From NCBI GenBank assembly GCA_003247835.1, contig QJYB01000071.1, forward strand, positions 35,548 through 99,547: a stretch of DNA of 64,000 nt, read 5' to 3'. The first letter of the stretch is position 1; every line of letters starts with the position of its first letter. The DNA comes from Gammaproteobacteria bacterium. GTDB taxonomy: Bacteria > Pseudomonadota > Gammaproteobacteria > Pseudomonadales > Azotimanducaceae. A program made the translations under genes and the position numbers. Below are positions 24,849 through 33,281 of this stretch, one piece after another. The notes under the pieces are model-generated. The model saw only the letters and a list, made by a program, of their open reading frames with translations, was not told where the DNA came from and did not search any database.

Positions 24849-26543
24849 CTAGCGGGCCCAAACCTGTCGTCCCCGGGACCAGGTCTCGCTGACTGCCAGC
24901 CGCAGCAATTCCTCCGGCGGCACGGGCAACGGGTCCTCGGAGAGGATCACCAGGTCCGCCTGCTTACCCGCGGCGAGCGTGCCTTTGCGGCCTTCCTCGA
25001 AGTACTGATAGGCGGCATTCCGGGTCGCGGCGGCCAGGGATTCGTAGACCGTCATCCGCTGATCCGGACCCAGCACCACGCCGGAACGCGTGGTCCGTGC
25101 AGAGGTGGCCCAGAGCAGTCGTATCATGTCGGGCGGTACCACCGGCGCGTCGTTGTGGATGGTGAACCGGATACCGCGATCCGCCGCGGATCGCGTGGGG
25201 CTGATCCGCGCGCCCCGCTCCGGCCCGAGCACGGAGTCCCGGTGCCAGTCGCCCCAGAAGAACACGTGAGCGGAGAAGAACGAAGGCACCATGCCGAGAT
25301 CCCGCATGGCATCCAGCTGATCATCCCTGACGGTCTGGGCGTGGATCATCACGGTGCGGTGGTCGGAGCGCGGCTGAGCCGCCGCCACTGCGCCGATCAG
25401 CTGATCGGCCGCGGCGTCACCGTTGGCGTGGGCGATGACCGGGATTCCGGCATCCAGATAGGCTTTCACCATGGCGTCCACAGCCTTGTCGGGATAGATC
25501 GGATACCCCCGGTAGTCGTCGGGCATTCCGTCTGGCGGGACGAAGTAGGGTTGGTTGAGAAAGGCCGTTTTGCCCTGCGGCGATCCGTCCAGCACCAGCT
25601 TCACACCGCCGAACTTGAGCCGTTTTTGGTACGACCCGAAGGAACGGTCCGCAACCACGCTCAGGTCCGGACTGCTGACGATGGGATAGATGACCACGTC
25701 CAGCGTCAGCGCGCCTGCATCCGCGGCCGACGTGAGCAGGCTGATCATGGGCTCCGATATGGCCCCATCCTGAACGGTGGTGATGCCGTAGCTCGCATAG
25801 CTTTCGAGTGCGGTTTCGAGTGCCTCCATCGGGTTACCCCGCGGCCGGGCGATCTGTGCGCGCAACGGGTAGGTGGCCGTCTCTTCCAGGACCCCGTTCG
25901 GCTCGTTGCTGCCGGGCAGCCGGCGGATGTGCCCCCCCGGAGGATCGGCGGTTTCCCCATCGATACCCGCAGCAGCCAGGGCCAGCGAGTTGGCGGCCAT
26001 GAGATGTCCGGAGACGTGAATCAGCACGATGGGGTGATCCGTCGACACCGCGTCGAGCTCTGCGCGCGTCGGATGGCGAAGCTCCTTGAGCAGTGAGTCG
26101 TCATAGCCATTGCCAATCACCCAGGCACCGGCAGGAATCTCCTGTTCGTCTATGTAAGCCGCCAGTGCCTTCTGGAGCGTGGGGAGATCTGTCACGGGCC
26201 CCACCGGCGGCGCGGCGAGATTGGCCCAGTCGAGGGTGGCGGCCAGGTAGGTCAGGTGGCCGTGGGCGTCCACGAAGCCGGGCAGCAGCGCCCGGTCGCC
26301 GAGCTCGTGGCGAACCGTGTCGGGACCCGTCCACGCTGCCGCATCACGCGCATCGCCTACCCAGACGATTTCCTCGCCGCGCACGGCCAGCGCCGTGGGT
26401 CGCGGGAGGTCGGCTTCGTCATCGGCCGTCATGGTGATGATGTGTTCCCCGACGAACAGGTGATCGGCAGGCTCCGCCGCGCGGAGAGGAAGCACCGCCA
26501 GTGTGAAGGCGGCCAGCAGCCAGTCAGCGATGTGTCGATTCAT
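24849..26543 (-). CDS. Exported amidohydrolase-family metal-dependent hydrolase (YtcJ-like)
   Basis: A 564-residue protein with an N-terminal signal peptide (hydrophobic residues 8-20, A-A-E cleavage region near 22-24). The amidohydrolase metal-binding motif V-D-A-H-G-H lies near residue 90, with a later H-A-N-G-D-A-A segment and P-T-R-S-A-A-D-R toward the end, as in YtcJ/LigW-type enzymes with an imidazolonepropionase-like barrel. Localisation is probably periplasmic. The start overlaps the preceding symporter gene by 20 bases, so uptake of the amine or amino acid product is a plausible link. Confidence 0.88.
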   Translation of the reverse strand: MNRHIADWLLAAFTLAVLPLRAAEPADHLFVGEHIITMTADDEADLPRPTALAVRGEEIVWVGDARDAAAWTGPDTVRHELGDRALLPGFVDAHGHLTYLAATLDWANLAAPPVGPVTDLPTLQKALAAYIDEQEIPAGAWVIGNGYDDSLLKELRHPTRAELDAVSTDHPIVLIHVSGHLMAANSLALAAAGIDGETADPPGGHIRRLPGSNEPNGVLEETATYPLRAQIARPRGNPMEALETALESYASYGITTVQDGAISEPMISLLTSAADAGALTLDVVIYPIVSSPDLSVVADRSFGSYQKRLKFGGVKLVLDGSPQGKTAFLNQPYFVPPDGMPDDYRGYPIYPDKAVDAMVKAYLDAGIPVIAHANGDAAADQLIGAVAAAQPRSDHRTVMIHAQTVRDDQLDAMRDLGMVPSFFSAHVFFWGDWHRDSVLGPERGARISPTRSAADRGIRFTIHNDAPVVPPDMIRLLWATSARTTRSGVVLGPDQRMTVYESLAAATRNAAYQYFEEGRKGTLAAGKQADLVILSEDPLPVPPEELLRLAVSETWSRGRQVWAR

Positions 26544-27945
26544 AATCGGTCAGCTCCTTCTTGATGAGAGGTGCCATCAGGTACAGACCCAGCAGGTTCG
26601 GTATGGCGACGACGAAGACCAGCGCGTCGGACAGGTCGACCACGGCGCCGAGCTGCACGCTGGCCCCGAGGACCACGAACAGGAGAAAGAACAGTTTGAA
26701 ACCCAGATCCGCCCAGCGGTGGTGGCCGACCAGGTAGGTGAACGCCTTAACGCCGTAGTAGGACCATGTGATCATCGTCGAGAAGGCGAAGAGTACGGCG
26801 GCAATGGACAGGGGCACGGGCGTCCACCACAGGGTGCTGGCAAAGGCCCGGGTGGTGAGCTCGATACCGCTGACGCCGGCGCCGGCCAGCGATGGCTCGT
26901 ACACGGTGGTGATGATGACCAGCGCGGTCATGGTGCAGATGACTACAGTATCGATGAACGGCTCGAGCAGCGCGACGTAGCCTTCCCTGACCGGGTATCG
27001 GGTACGGGCGGTGGCGTGAGCGATTGCCGCGGAGCCGAGACCTGCCTCGTTGGAGAAGACCGCTCGGCGGAAGCCGATGATGATCACGCCGATCATGCCG
27101 CCGGTGATGCCTGCCGGCGTGAAGGCCCCGGCCCAGATGGCGGAGACCGCCCCCGGTAGCGACGATGCGTTCAGTATCAGGATGACCAGCGAAGTGAGCA
27201 GATAGAGGATCGCCATGCCGGGAACCAGCTTCGCCGTGGTTCGGGCGATGGAGCGGATGCCGCCGATGATCACCAGCGCGACCGCCAGGGCGAGACCCAG
27301 ACCCACCAGCCATGCCCGACCGGCGAGCGGGCTGTCTGCGGCGCCCGTGACGTTGATCAGAATGGCGGCCGCCTGGTTGGACTGGAACATGTTACCGATG
27401 CCGAGGCAGCCGATGACCATGGCGGCGGCATAGAACGCACCCAGCGTCTTGCCCACACGCGGCAGTTTACGTGCCTTCAGACCCTCCTCCAGGTAGTACA
27501 TGGGGCCGCCGGATACGGATCCATCGTCGTGGTGGACGCGGAACTTGAGACCCAGCGTGCACTCGGCGAACTTCGTCGACATGCCGAGCAGGCCTGCGAT
27601 GATGAGCCAGAACGTGGCTCCGGGACCGCCCATGGAAATCGCCACGGCCACGCCGGCGATGTTGCCGATACCCACGGTGCCGGAAACGGCTGCGGTCAGT
27701 GCCTGGAAGTGCGTTATCTCGCCCGGATCTTCGTGGTTGTCGTGGCGGCCCTGAACGAGATGCAGGGCGTGGCGGAAGCCCCTCACATTGATCAGTCGCA
27801 GGTAGATCGTGAAGAACAGACCGCCTCCGATCAGCCAGGCGACGATGAGCGGCAGCTCGGCGTCGCCGACTCTGATCGCGAAGAAAATGAATCCTGCGAC
27901 CGCGTCGGCCAGTGGCCGCATGGCCTGATCAATGAACTCATCCAT
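26524..27945 (-). CDS. Sodium/alanine symporter family protein (AGCS)
   Basis: A 473-residue membrane protein of the alanine/glycine:cation symporter family. It has the T-A-V-S-G-T-V-G-I-G-N-I-A-G signature near residue 88, G-G-P-G-A-T-F-W, Y-Y-L-E-E-G and F-S-N-E-A-G-L-G-S-A elements, and about 11 hydrophobic segments. It would import alanine, glycine or a related small amino acid with Na+. Its 3' end overlaps the amidohydrolase start by 20 bases, which indicates co-transcription with the exported hydrolase. Confidence 0.94.
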   Translation of the reverse strand: MDEFIDQAMRPLADAVAGFIFFAIRVGDAELPLIVAWLIGGGLFFTIYLRLINVRGFRHALHLVQGRHDNHEDPGEITHFQALTAAVSGTVGIGNIAGVAVAISMGGPGATFWLIIAGLLGMSTKFAECTLGLKFRVHHDDGSVSGGPMYYLEEGLKARKLPRVGKTLGAFYAAAMVIGCLGIGNMFQSNQAAAILINVTGAADSPLAGRAWLVGLGLALAVALVIIGGIRSIARTTAKLVPGMAILYLLTSLVILILNASSLPGAVSAIWAGAFTPAGITGGMIGVIIIGFRRAVFSNEAGLGSAAIAHATARTRYPVREGYVALLEPFIDTVVICTMTALVIITTVYEPSLAGAGVSGIELTTRAFASTLWWTPVPLSIAAVLFAFSTMITWSYYGVKAFTYLVGHHRWADLGFKLFFLLFVVLGASVQLGAVVDLSDALVFVVAIPNLLGLYLMAPLIKKELTDYESTHR

Positions 27946-28027
27946 GAAGAACGGATTGTCGTCGAAGGCAGTTGCCGTGGATCATAGTCGATCTGTCACG
28001 GCGCGTGTCCAACCACCGGGGAGCAAC

Positions 28028-28405
28028 ATGCTGAAGAGCTTTCACGTCACGCTGGCTTATCTCACCGCAGTGGGTTTTCTCCTTCGGGGCGTGTGGTCCG
28101 TGGTCGATTCGCCGCTGCGCAACGAGCGCTGGGTTCGAGTGGTGCCTCACGTCGTCGACACGGCACTGCTCGCGTTGGGTGTGACGCTCGCGGTACGGAT
28201 CGGTGCGTCGCTGGGAGACGCCTGGCTGGCCGCGAAGATGACCGCGTTGCTTGCCTACATTGGTTTCGGTGTGCTGGCGATGCGGGGACGAACCCGAAGG
28301 CTCAAGGTCTTCGGATTCGCGGCTGCGCTGCTAGCGTTGATCTACCTGTTTGCCGTCGCTTACACGCGCTCCCCGTGGCCCCTGGGTTCCCTGGCCGCAG
28401 CCTGA
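28028..28405 (+). CDS. SirB2-family small membrane protein
   Basis: A 125-residue protein with four hydrophobic segments. The order of charged/aromatic landmarks (F-H-V-T-L-A-Y-L, F-L-L-R-G-V-W, V-V-P-H-V-V-D-T, K-x-x-A-L-L-A-Y-I-G-F-G-V) is the SirB pattern. Function of the family is not established. The ATG at 28028 has a GGGGAGC ribosome site; a longer frame from 27932 lies antisense to the symporter gene and is unlikely. Its 3' end overlaps the convergent MOP-type gene by 46 bases. Confidence 0.88.
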   Translation: MLKSFHVTLAYLTAVGFLLRGVWSVVDSPLRNERWVRVVPHVVDTALLALGVTLAVRIGASLGDAWLAAKMTALLAYIGFGVLAMRGRTRRLKVFGFAAALLALIYLFAVAYTRSPWPLGSLAAA

Positions 28406-29724
28406 AGCACCACCAGCGTTTCGATCACGAAGCCGAGCAGCAGGATCACCGTCGCGGTGACGTGATCCAGCCAGCCAAGTGAGAAGCAGGCCTGCGCGCC
28501 CAGGTAGATGGTCACCACCCGCAGCACGCTGCCCACCGCCATACCCGACGTACGGCGTTCCACCATGAGTCTGCCATGGAAATAGTTGCGGACGATGATC
28601 ACGGCCGGCATGGCGCACATGATGAGGAAGACCTGCACGGAGAGGACGCGAACGTCGTCGGGAATCCGCATCAGGTCGCGCCAGATCCAGGTCTGCAGCG
28701 GGGTGACCGCGAACACCAGCATGATGGCGGTGAGCGCTGCGCCGACGATGGCCATGAACCGCCGTTTTCCAGGCAGGTCGTCGAGCCCGAAAGTGACGAA
28801 GAAGTGGCGGAACTGGTTCGCCGCCTGCTGAAACAGCATGGAGAAGTCGAATGCCACCCGCATGGCGGCGATGGCCGGCAGTCCCGCGGGAACCCGGGTG
28901 ACGAAGGCATACAGTACGGGACGGCTCAGCGCGAACATGACGCCGGTCATCGACACCGGGATGAAAAAGCCCACGAGCTCCCGGTAGGTCAGGTGCTCGT
29001 GTTCCTCGACCTCGGGGAGACGGTAGTAGCGCCTTTTCACCCACAGCGTGGCGGCGAGCTGGCAGACGATGGCGAACGTCTCCGAGCCCACCATTACCAC
29101 GACCGCTCTGAATCCCAGGCTGAAGCCGACGATCAGACCGGCGATTTGAACTGCCAGGAACAGCACGTTCAGATTGGTTACCCAGCCGGTCAGCCGCGCC
29201 TGGACGAGCAGGCCGGTGTAGTAGAAACGCTGTGCGCCCAGCAGGATGATCGGCGCCAGATAGATCAGGTACTCCTGCACTCTGGCGGTGAGCACCTCGT
29301 CGGTGCCGTAGAGCCAGGCGATCAGCAGTGCACCGGCATCGCTTTCGCCGAGAAGGACCAGGGGCAGCATGATGACCACACTGGCGGCAATCACGAACCG
29401 GTGGCAGCGGTGGGTACCCTCGCGGCTCCGTGCGAACACGTTGGACAGCTGCGCGATGAAATTCAGGCTGGCGCGGAAGAATCCGAAGGTGCCGTATCCC
29501 AGTGCGAACAGCGCGAGTTCCGTGACGGCCTCGGGATAGCGGGCCAGCGCCGCATTCTGGAACTGGACGCCCAGCACCATGGCCACGCCCGTCAGGGCGA
29601 GTGGCCAGTAGAAGCGCCAGTACTGACTCAGGTTGCTCAGGGCCGGCAGGCTGCTCAGGGCCAGCCGGCGCCGGGATAGGGGGCTCGGCTTGTCTCTATG
29701 CGCCCGAGGCGATTCGTGCGGCAC
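28360..29724 (-). CDS. Polytopic exporter-like protein (MOP superfamily; resembles ANKH)
   Basis: A 454-residue protein with about 12 transmembrane segments in two similar halves. Each half opens with a W-P-L-A-L/F-I-P-V-S-x-T and R-P-V-L-Y-A-F-V pattern. This recalls the flippase/MATE fold; the Y-W-x-x-Y-W-P-L-A-L-T opening and S-R-P-V-L in the second half resemble, from memory, the progressive-ankylosis (ANKH) family of phosphate/citrate exporters. No search was possible. The start is a GTG at 29724 and overlaps the preceding SMP-30 gene by 70 bases on the same strand; no later start was found before the first helix. Confidence 0.75.
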   Translation of the reverse strand: MPHESPRAHRDKPSPLSRRRLALSSLPALSNLSQYWRFYWPLALTGVAMVLGVQFQNAALARYPEAVTELALFALGYGTFGFFRASLNFIAQLSNVFARSREGTHRCHRFVIAASVVIMLPLVLLGESDAGALLIAWLYGTDEVLTARVQEYLIYLAPIILLGAQRFYYTGLLVQARLTGWVTNLNVLFLAVQIAGLIVGFSLGFRAVVVMVGSETFAIVCQLAATLWVKRRYYRLPEVEEHEHLTYRELVGFFIPVSMTGVMFALSRPVLYAFVTRVPAGLPAIAAMRVAFDFSMLFQQAANQFRHFFVTFGLDDLPGKRRFMAIVGAALTAIMLVFAVTPLQTWIWRDLMRIPDDVRVLSVQVFLIMCAMPAVIIVRNYFHGRLMVERRTSGMAVGSVLRVVTIYLGAQACFSLGWLDHVTATVILLLGFVIETLVVLQAAAREPRGHGERV

Positions 29725-30512
29725 TCGTCCGGATCGGCGGAGTCGGCGGTCAGCACGTAGAGCGTGCGCCCGTCCTCGCCACCCAGCATGCAGGCGAAGG
29801 CACCCTGGTCCACCTCGACACGGTGGGTGATCTCACCGCCTTCCACCTGGCGGATGCATTCACAGGTGGTGGGCGAGGCGGACCATATGCCGCCTTCCGC
29901 ATCCAGGCACATGCCGTCCGGAACCGCGCCACGGGGCAGTTCAGCCCAGACACGCCGGTTGGACAGATCGCCGTTGGCTGCCACGTCGAAGGCGGTGAGG
30001 CGGGCGGCAAAGGTTTCCGCCACCACCAGGGTGCGGCCGTCCGGTGTGATCACCGTGCCGTTGGGGAACATCAGCTCTTCCGCGGCGATACGGGCGCTGC
30101 CGTCGGGTTCCACACAGACGAGCTCCGCCGGCCGTGGTTCCGCTCCGGCATTGAAATCGAAGCCGAAATTGCCCACGTAAGCCCGACCGTGGCCGTCCAC
30201 CACCATGTCGTTGCAGTGGAACGAGGCAAGGGAGGACAGATCCGCGTGGAGCCGGAGCGAACTGCCGTCGAACCTGAGCAGCGCGCGGTCCGTCATGGAG
30301 ACGACGAGCAGGTCACCGTCCGGGAGCCAGCCCAGCCCGGAAGGCCGGTTTTCCACGCCGACCACCCGGGTACGACTGCCATCGGCAGTGAATCTCAGCA
30401 CCTCATGCGCGTGCATATCGGACAGCCACAGCGCACCGGCGTGCCAGCGAGGCCCTTCCCCGAAGCACAGACCGTCGGCGAGCCGTGTCGTAGGCATCGA
30501 AGTCACAAGCAT
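29655..30512 (-). CDS. SMP-30/gluconolactonase/LRE-family protein
   Basis: A 285-residue six-bladed beta-propeller lactonase. The metal-coordinating residues are visible as G-E-G-P-R-W at residue ~18, an asparagine in F-H-C-N-D-M-V near 100, F-P-N-G-T-V near 150 and V-P-D-G-M near 200. Such enzymes open sugar or other lactones; the substrate here is unknown. No signal peptide is seen. It ends within the start of the exporter-like gene. Confidence 0.9.
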   Translation of the reverse strand: MLVTSMPTTRLADGLCFGEGPRWHAGALWLSDMHAHEVLRFTADGSRTRVVGVENRPSGLGWLPDGDLLVVSMTDRALLRFDGSSLRLHADLSSLASFHCNDMVVDGHGRAYVGNFGFDFNAGAEPRPAELVCVEPDGSARIAAEELMFPNGTVITPDGRTLVVAETFAARLTAFDVAANGDLSNRRVWAELPRGAVPDGMCLDAEGGIWSASPTTCECIRQVEGGEITHRVEVDQGAFACMLGGEDGRTLYVLTADSADPDECRTNRLGRIETSRAPYPGAGWP

Positions 30513-30552
30513 TTCCCCCTACCCGTGAGCCGGCTAGCTTACCACGCGGCCT

Positions 30553-30580
30553 GCGCCAGCCCCCAGCGGCCTGCTGGCGC
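30553..30580. other. Hairpin in the thiolase upstream region
   Basis: GCGCCAGC (30553-30560) and GCTGGCGC (30573-30580) form a perfect 8-base stem around a 12-base loop in the divergent region between SMP-30 and thiolase. A second, small symmetric element, TTCTC-GATTA-GAGAA, lies at 30615-30629 and looks operator-like. No U-run follows the hairpin. Their use is unknown. Confidence 0.35.
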
Positions 30581-30654
30581 CTGCCCGGGGTGGGGAGTAA
30601 GATGCCCGGCTCGATTCTCGATTAGAGAACTGCTCAAACCACTGGGGGAATCTC

Positions 30655-31839
30655 ATGAAAGACGTCGTTATCGTCGACAGCGTGCGCACCGGTCTGGCAA
30701 AGGCCTTCCGGGGCAGCTTCAATCTGACCCGTTCGGACGACATGCTCGCGCACTGCATCAACGCGCTGCTCGAGCGCAACGCCAAGGTCAGCCCGGACGA
30801 GGTGGAAGACGTCATCGTCGGAGCCGCCAGCCATGCTGGAGAGCAGGATGGCAATCTGGCCCGGCTGGCCGTGGTGCTGTCGAACCTGCCGATCACCACC
30901 GCAGGCATGACCATCAACCGGTTCTGCTCCTCGGGGCTGCAGTCCATCGCACTGGCGGCCAATCAGATCGCTTCGGGACAGACTCAGGTAGCCATCGCCG
31001 GTGGTGCGGATTCCATCTCCATGCGTAACCGCCAGAAGCCGGCCAAGTCCGAAGCCAATGCGCGCCTGCTGGCAGATAAGCCGGACATTTTCATGGCGAT
31101 GGGCAACACTGCCGAGGTGGTGGCGCGTCGCTACCAGGTCACCCGCGAGATGCAGGACGAGTACGCGCTGCAGAGCCAGCAGCGCTACGCGGCTGCGGTG
31201 GACTCGGGCAAGATTGCCGAAGAGATCGTTCCCATGAAGGCCACCATGCTGAAGGTGGACAAGGAAACGGGCGAGGAGAGCCGGGTCGAGGTCACCGTCG
31301 ATCGGGACGAGTGCAACCGGCCGAACACCACGCTGGAAGGTCTGGCGGGATTGCCGCCGGCGTTCGAGGAAGACGGCACGGTGACGGCGGGTAATGCCTC
31401 CCAGCTGTCCGACGGTGCTTCCATGACCCTGCTGATGAGCGCCGAGCGCGCTGCGCAGCTCGGCATCGAACCCATGGGCATCTACCGGGGCTTCACGGTG
31501 GCCGGCTGCGAGCCTGACGAGATGGGTATCGGCCCGGTTTTCGCCATCCCGCGCCTGCTCAAGAATGCCGGTCTGGACCAGGATGACATCGACCTGTGGG
31601 AGCTCAATGAGGCATTTGCTTCCCAGTGTCTGTACTGCCGGGACAAGCTGGGCCTGCCGAACGAGATCTACAACGTGCTCGGCGGCAGTATCAGCATCGG
31701 CCACCCCTTCGGCATGACGGGTTCCCGTCAGACCGGCCTGGTGCTGCGTGAGCTGAAGCGCCGTGGCAAGAAATACGGCGTGGTGACGATGTGCATCGGT
31801 GGTGGCCAGGGCGCGGCAGGCCTGTTCGAGGCCGCCTGA
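30655..31839 (+). CDS. Thiolase (acetyl-CoA C-acyltransferase)
   Basis: A 394-residue thiolase, catalysing the last step of beta-oxidation (cleavage) or the reverse condensation. The reactive cysteine is C91 (N-R-F-C-S-S-G). The general base H350 (G-H-P-F-G-M-T-G) and second cysteine C380 (C-I-G-G-G-Q-G-A) are all in place. An enzyme of the FadA/AtoB group; chain length is not predictable. It is monocistronic or leads the following exported-protein gene, separated by 119 bases with two hairpins. Confidence 0.96.
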   Translation: MKDVVIVDSVRTGLAKAFRGSFNLTRSDDMLAHCINALLERNAKVSPDEVEDVIVGAASHAGEQDGNLARLAVVLSNLPITTAGMTINRFCSSGLQSIALAANQIASGQTQVAIAGGADSISMRNRQKPAKSEANARLLADKPDIFMAMGNTAEVVARRYQVTREMQDEYALQSQQRYAAAVDSGKIAEEIVPMKATMLKVDKETGEESRVEVTVDRDECNRPNTTLEGLAGLPPAFEEDGTVTAGNASQLSDGASMTLLMSAERAAQLGIEPMGIYRGFTVAGCEPDEMGIGPVFAIPRLLKNAGLDQDDIDLWELNEAFASQCLYCRDKLGLPNEIYNVLGGSISIGHPFGMTGSRQTGLVLRELKRRGKKYGVVTMCIGGGQGAAGLFEAA

Positions 31840-31846
31840 GGCACCG

Positions 31847-31887
31847 CCCGCCGGGTTTCCTGCTGGTTACAAAATGAAACTGGCGGG
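31847..31887 (+). other. Imperfect hairpin after thiolase
   Basis: CCCGCC-GG-GTTTC (31847-31859) can pair with GAAAC-T-GGCGGG (31876-31887) around a 16-base loop. It lies just after the thiolase stop, where a terminator would be expected, but no U-run follows. A weak call. Confidence 0.3.
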
Positions 31888-31901
31888 AAATGGCGATGAA
31901 A

Positions 31902-31929
31902 CAGCCGCCGGGCAGAATACCGGCGGCTG
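31902..31929. other. Perfect 10-base hairpin upstream of the exported protein
   Basis: CAGCCGCCGG (31902-31911) and CCGGCGGCTG (31920-31929) flank an 8-base loop, ending 21 bases before the GGGGA ribosome site of the next gene. It could end thiolase transcription or be a leader or operator element for the exported-protein/two-component unit. Confidence 0.45.
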
Positions 31930-31958
31930 GGCGCCATACCGAGCGTAGCCGGGGATTT

Positions 31959-32558
31959 ATGCGACTTTTCGGACTCCATCGTCGCGCGATTTGTCAAATT
32001 ACCTTAAATAGACGGCCGTGCCCGGCCGTCTGGCTGTCATTGTGCGCCCTGCTGACCGTTCCCGCGGCGCAAGCGGCGACGCAGTCCGCAGAAAACGCTC
32101 CACCCGAGCCCATGGCCATGGAGCAGCTCGTCGATTCTCCCTTGAAGCGCCTCCCTGACTATTCGAACGTCTCGGATCAGGAGCTGACCCGGATTGGTGC
32201 CCAGTGGGACGATCTCGACAAGGATGAGAAAAACGCCCTCCTGCGGGAGGTGAAGATGCGCATGGCCCGGCGCAAGGATCGCGACGGCGTGCTGATGATC
32301 CGTACCCAGCGGCGCTACGGCCGTGTCTACGGTGGTGGTCAGTACCTGAAGATCGAAACCAAGGTCGTCCGCATCACGCCGAAGAATGCCGGCGATCCGT
32401 CGGTCGCCGGCCGGGGCTTCGGGGTCGGTTTCGAGCAGCGCAGCGCGGCGGTTGCCGAAGCGGCGGAGGACGGCGGGCTCGCCGAGACTCCAGGTCTGGA
32501 TGTGGACAGCACAGCCTTCAAACCACCCGTTATCCGGGTTACCGAAGTCTCTCAGTAG
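31959..32558 (+). CDS. Exported protein of unknown function, upstream of a two-component system
   Basis: A 199-residue protein with a basic N-terminus and a Sec-type signal (hydrophobic about residues 22-37, A-Q-A-A cleavage area). The mature part begins with a low-complexity Pro/Glu/Ala stretch and has an N-V-S-D-Q-E-L-x-x-I-G-A-x-W-D-x-L-D-K-D-E-K-N-A-L-L-R-E-V-K region of strongly helical, charged character, followed by an R-x-Q-R-R-Y-G-R-x-Y-G segment. I do not recognise a family. The GGGGA site fixes ATG 31959; an in-frame ATG at 31890 would overlap the hairpin. Only nine bases separate it from the response regulator. Confidence 0.75.
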   Translation: MRLFGLHRRAICQITLNRRPCPAVWLSLCALLTVPAAQAATQSAENAPPEPMAMEQLVDSPLKRLPDYSNVSDQELTRIGAQWDDLDKDEKNALLREVKMRMARRKDRDGVLMIRTQRRYGRVYGGGQYLKIETKVVRITPKNAGDPSVAGRGFGVGFEQRSAAVAEAAEDGGLAETPGLDVDSTAFKPPVIRVTEVSQ

Positions 32559-32567
32559 CGAACGCCC

Positions 32568-33281
32568 TTGGACGGCGAAGCTGCCAAACTACTGGTGGTC
32601 GATGACGACCCGGAAATCCGTGAGCTGACCCAGCAATATCTCAGCCAGCAGGGATTCATCGTTCATTGCGTGGACAGCGGTGAGGCCATGGATGCCTATC
32701 TGGCCGAGCATGCGGTGGACCTCATCGTGCTGGACCTGATGCTGCCGGGTGAGCATGGTCTCGCCATCGCCCGGCGACTGAAGAACGACAGCCGCATTCC
32801 CATCGTCATGGTCTCCGCTCAGGGAGACGACATCGACAGGATCGTCGGTCTGGAAGTAGGTGCCGACGACTATCTGGCCAAGCCGTTCAATCCCCGCGAG
32901 CTGCTGGCTCGTATCCGGGCGGTGCTGAGACGCTCCGGCGGCGGCAGTGCGAGCGAGACCACCGCGGACGGCAAGGTTCACTTCGGCCCTTTCGAGCTCG
33001 ACATCGGTTCTCACCGGCTGACCAGAAATGGCGATACTGTGGCGCTTACATCCGGTGAGTTCGATCTGCTGAGCATCCTTGTGGCCAATCCTAACAAAGT
33101 GCTGGACAGAGACCGGATTCTCGATCTGCTGACGGGTGCGGAGCGATCGCCCTTCGATCGGAGCATCGATGTCCGGGTTACCCGTCTCCGGGGCAAGATC
33201 GAGTCGGATCCGTCCGCGCCGGTATTCATCAGGACGGTGTGGGGCAAGGGTTACATGTTCTGCCCGGATGGTGATGGCTGA
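32568..33281 (+). CDS. OmpR-family response regulator
   Basis: A 237-residue regulator: a receiver domain with acidic residues D-D-D at 13-15, the phosphoacceptor D56 (V-L-D-L-M-L-P-G), T/S in V-S-A and K in A-K-P-F, then a winged-helix DNA-binding domain (T-S-G-E-F-D-L-L ... V-R-V-T-R-L-R-G-K-I-E ... T-V-W-G-K-G-Y). It most resembles OmpR. The start is TTG. It overlaps the kinase by eight bases and would be phosphorylated by it; the target genes are not known. Confidence 0.93.
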   Translation: MDGEAAKLLVVDDDPEIRELTQQYLSQQGFIVHCVDSGEAMDAYLAEHAVDLIVLDLMLPGEHGLAIARRLKNDSRIPIVMVSAQGDDIDRIVGLEVGADDYLAKPFNPRELLARIRAVLRRSGGGSASETTADGKVHFGPFELDIGSHRLTRNGDTVALTSGEFDLLSILVANPNKVLDRDRILDLLTGAERSPFDRSIDVRVTRLRGKIESDPSAPVFIRTVWGKGYMFCPDGDG

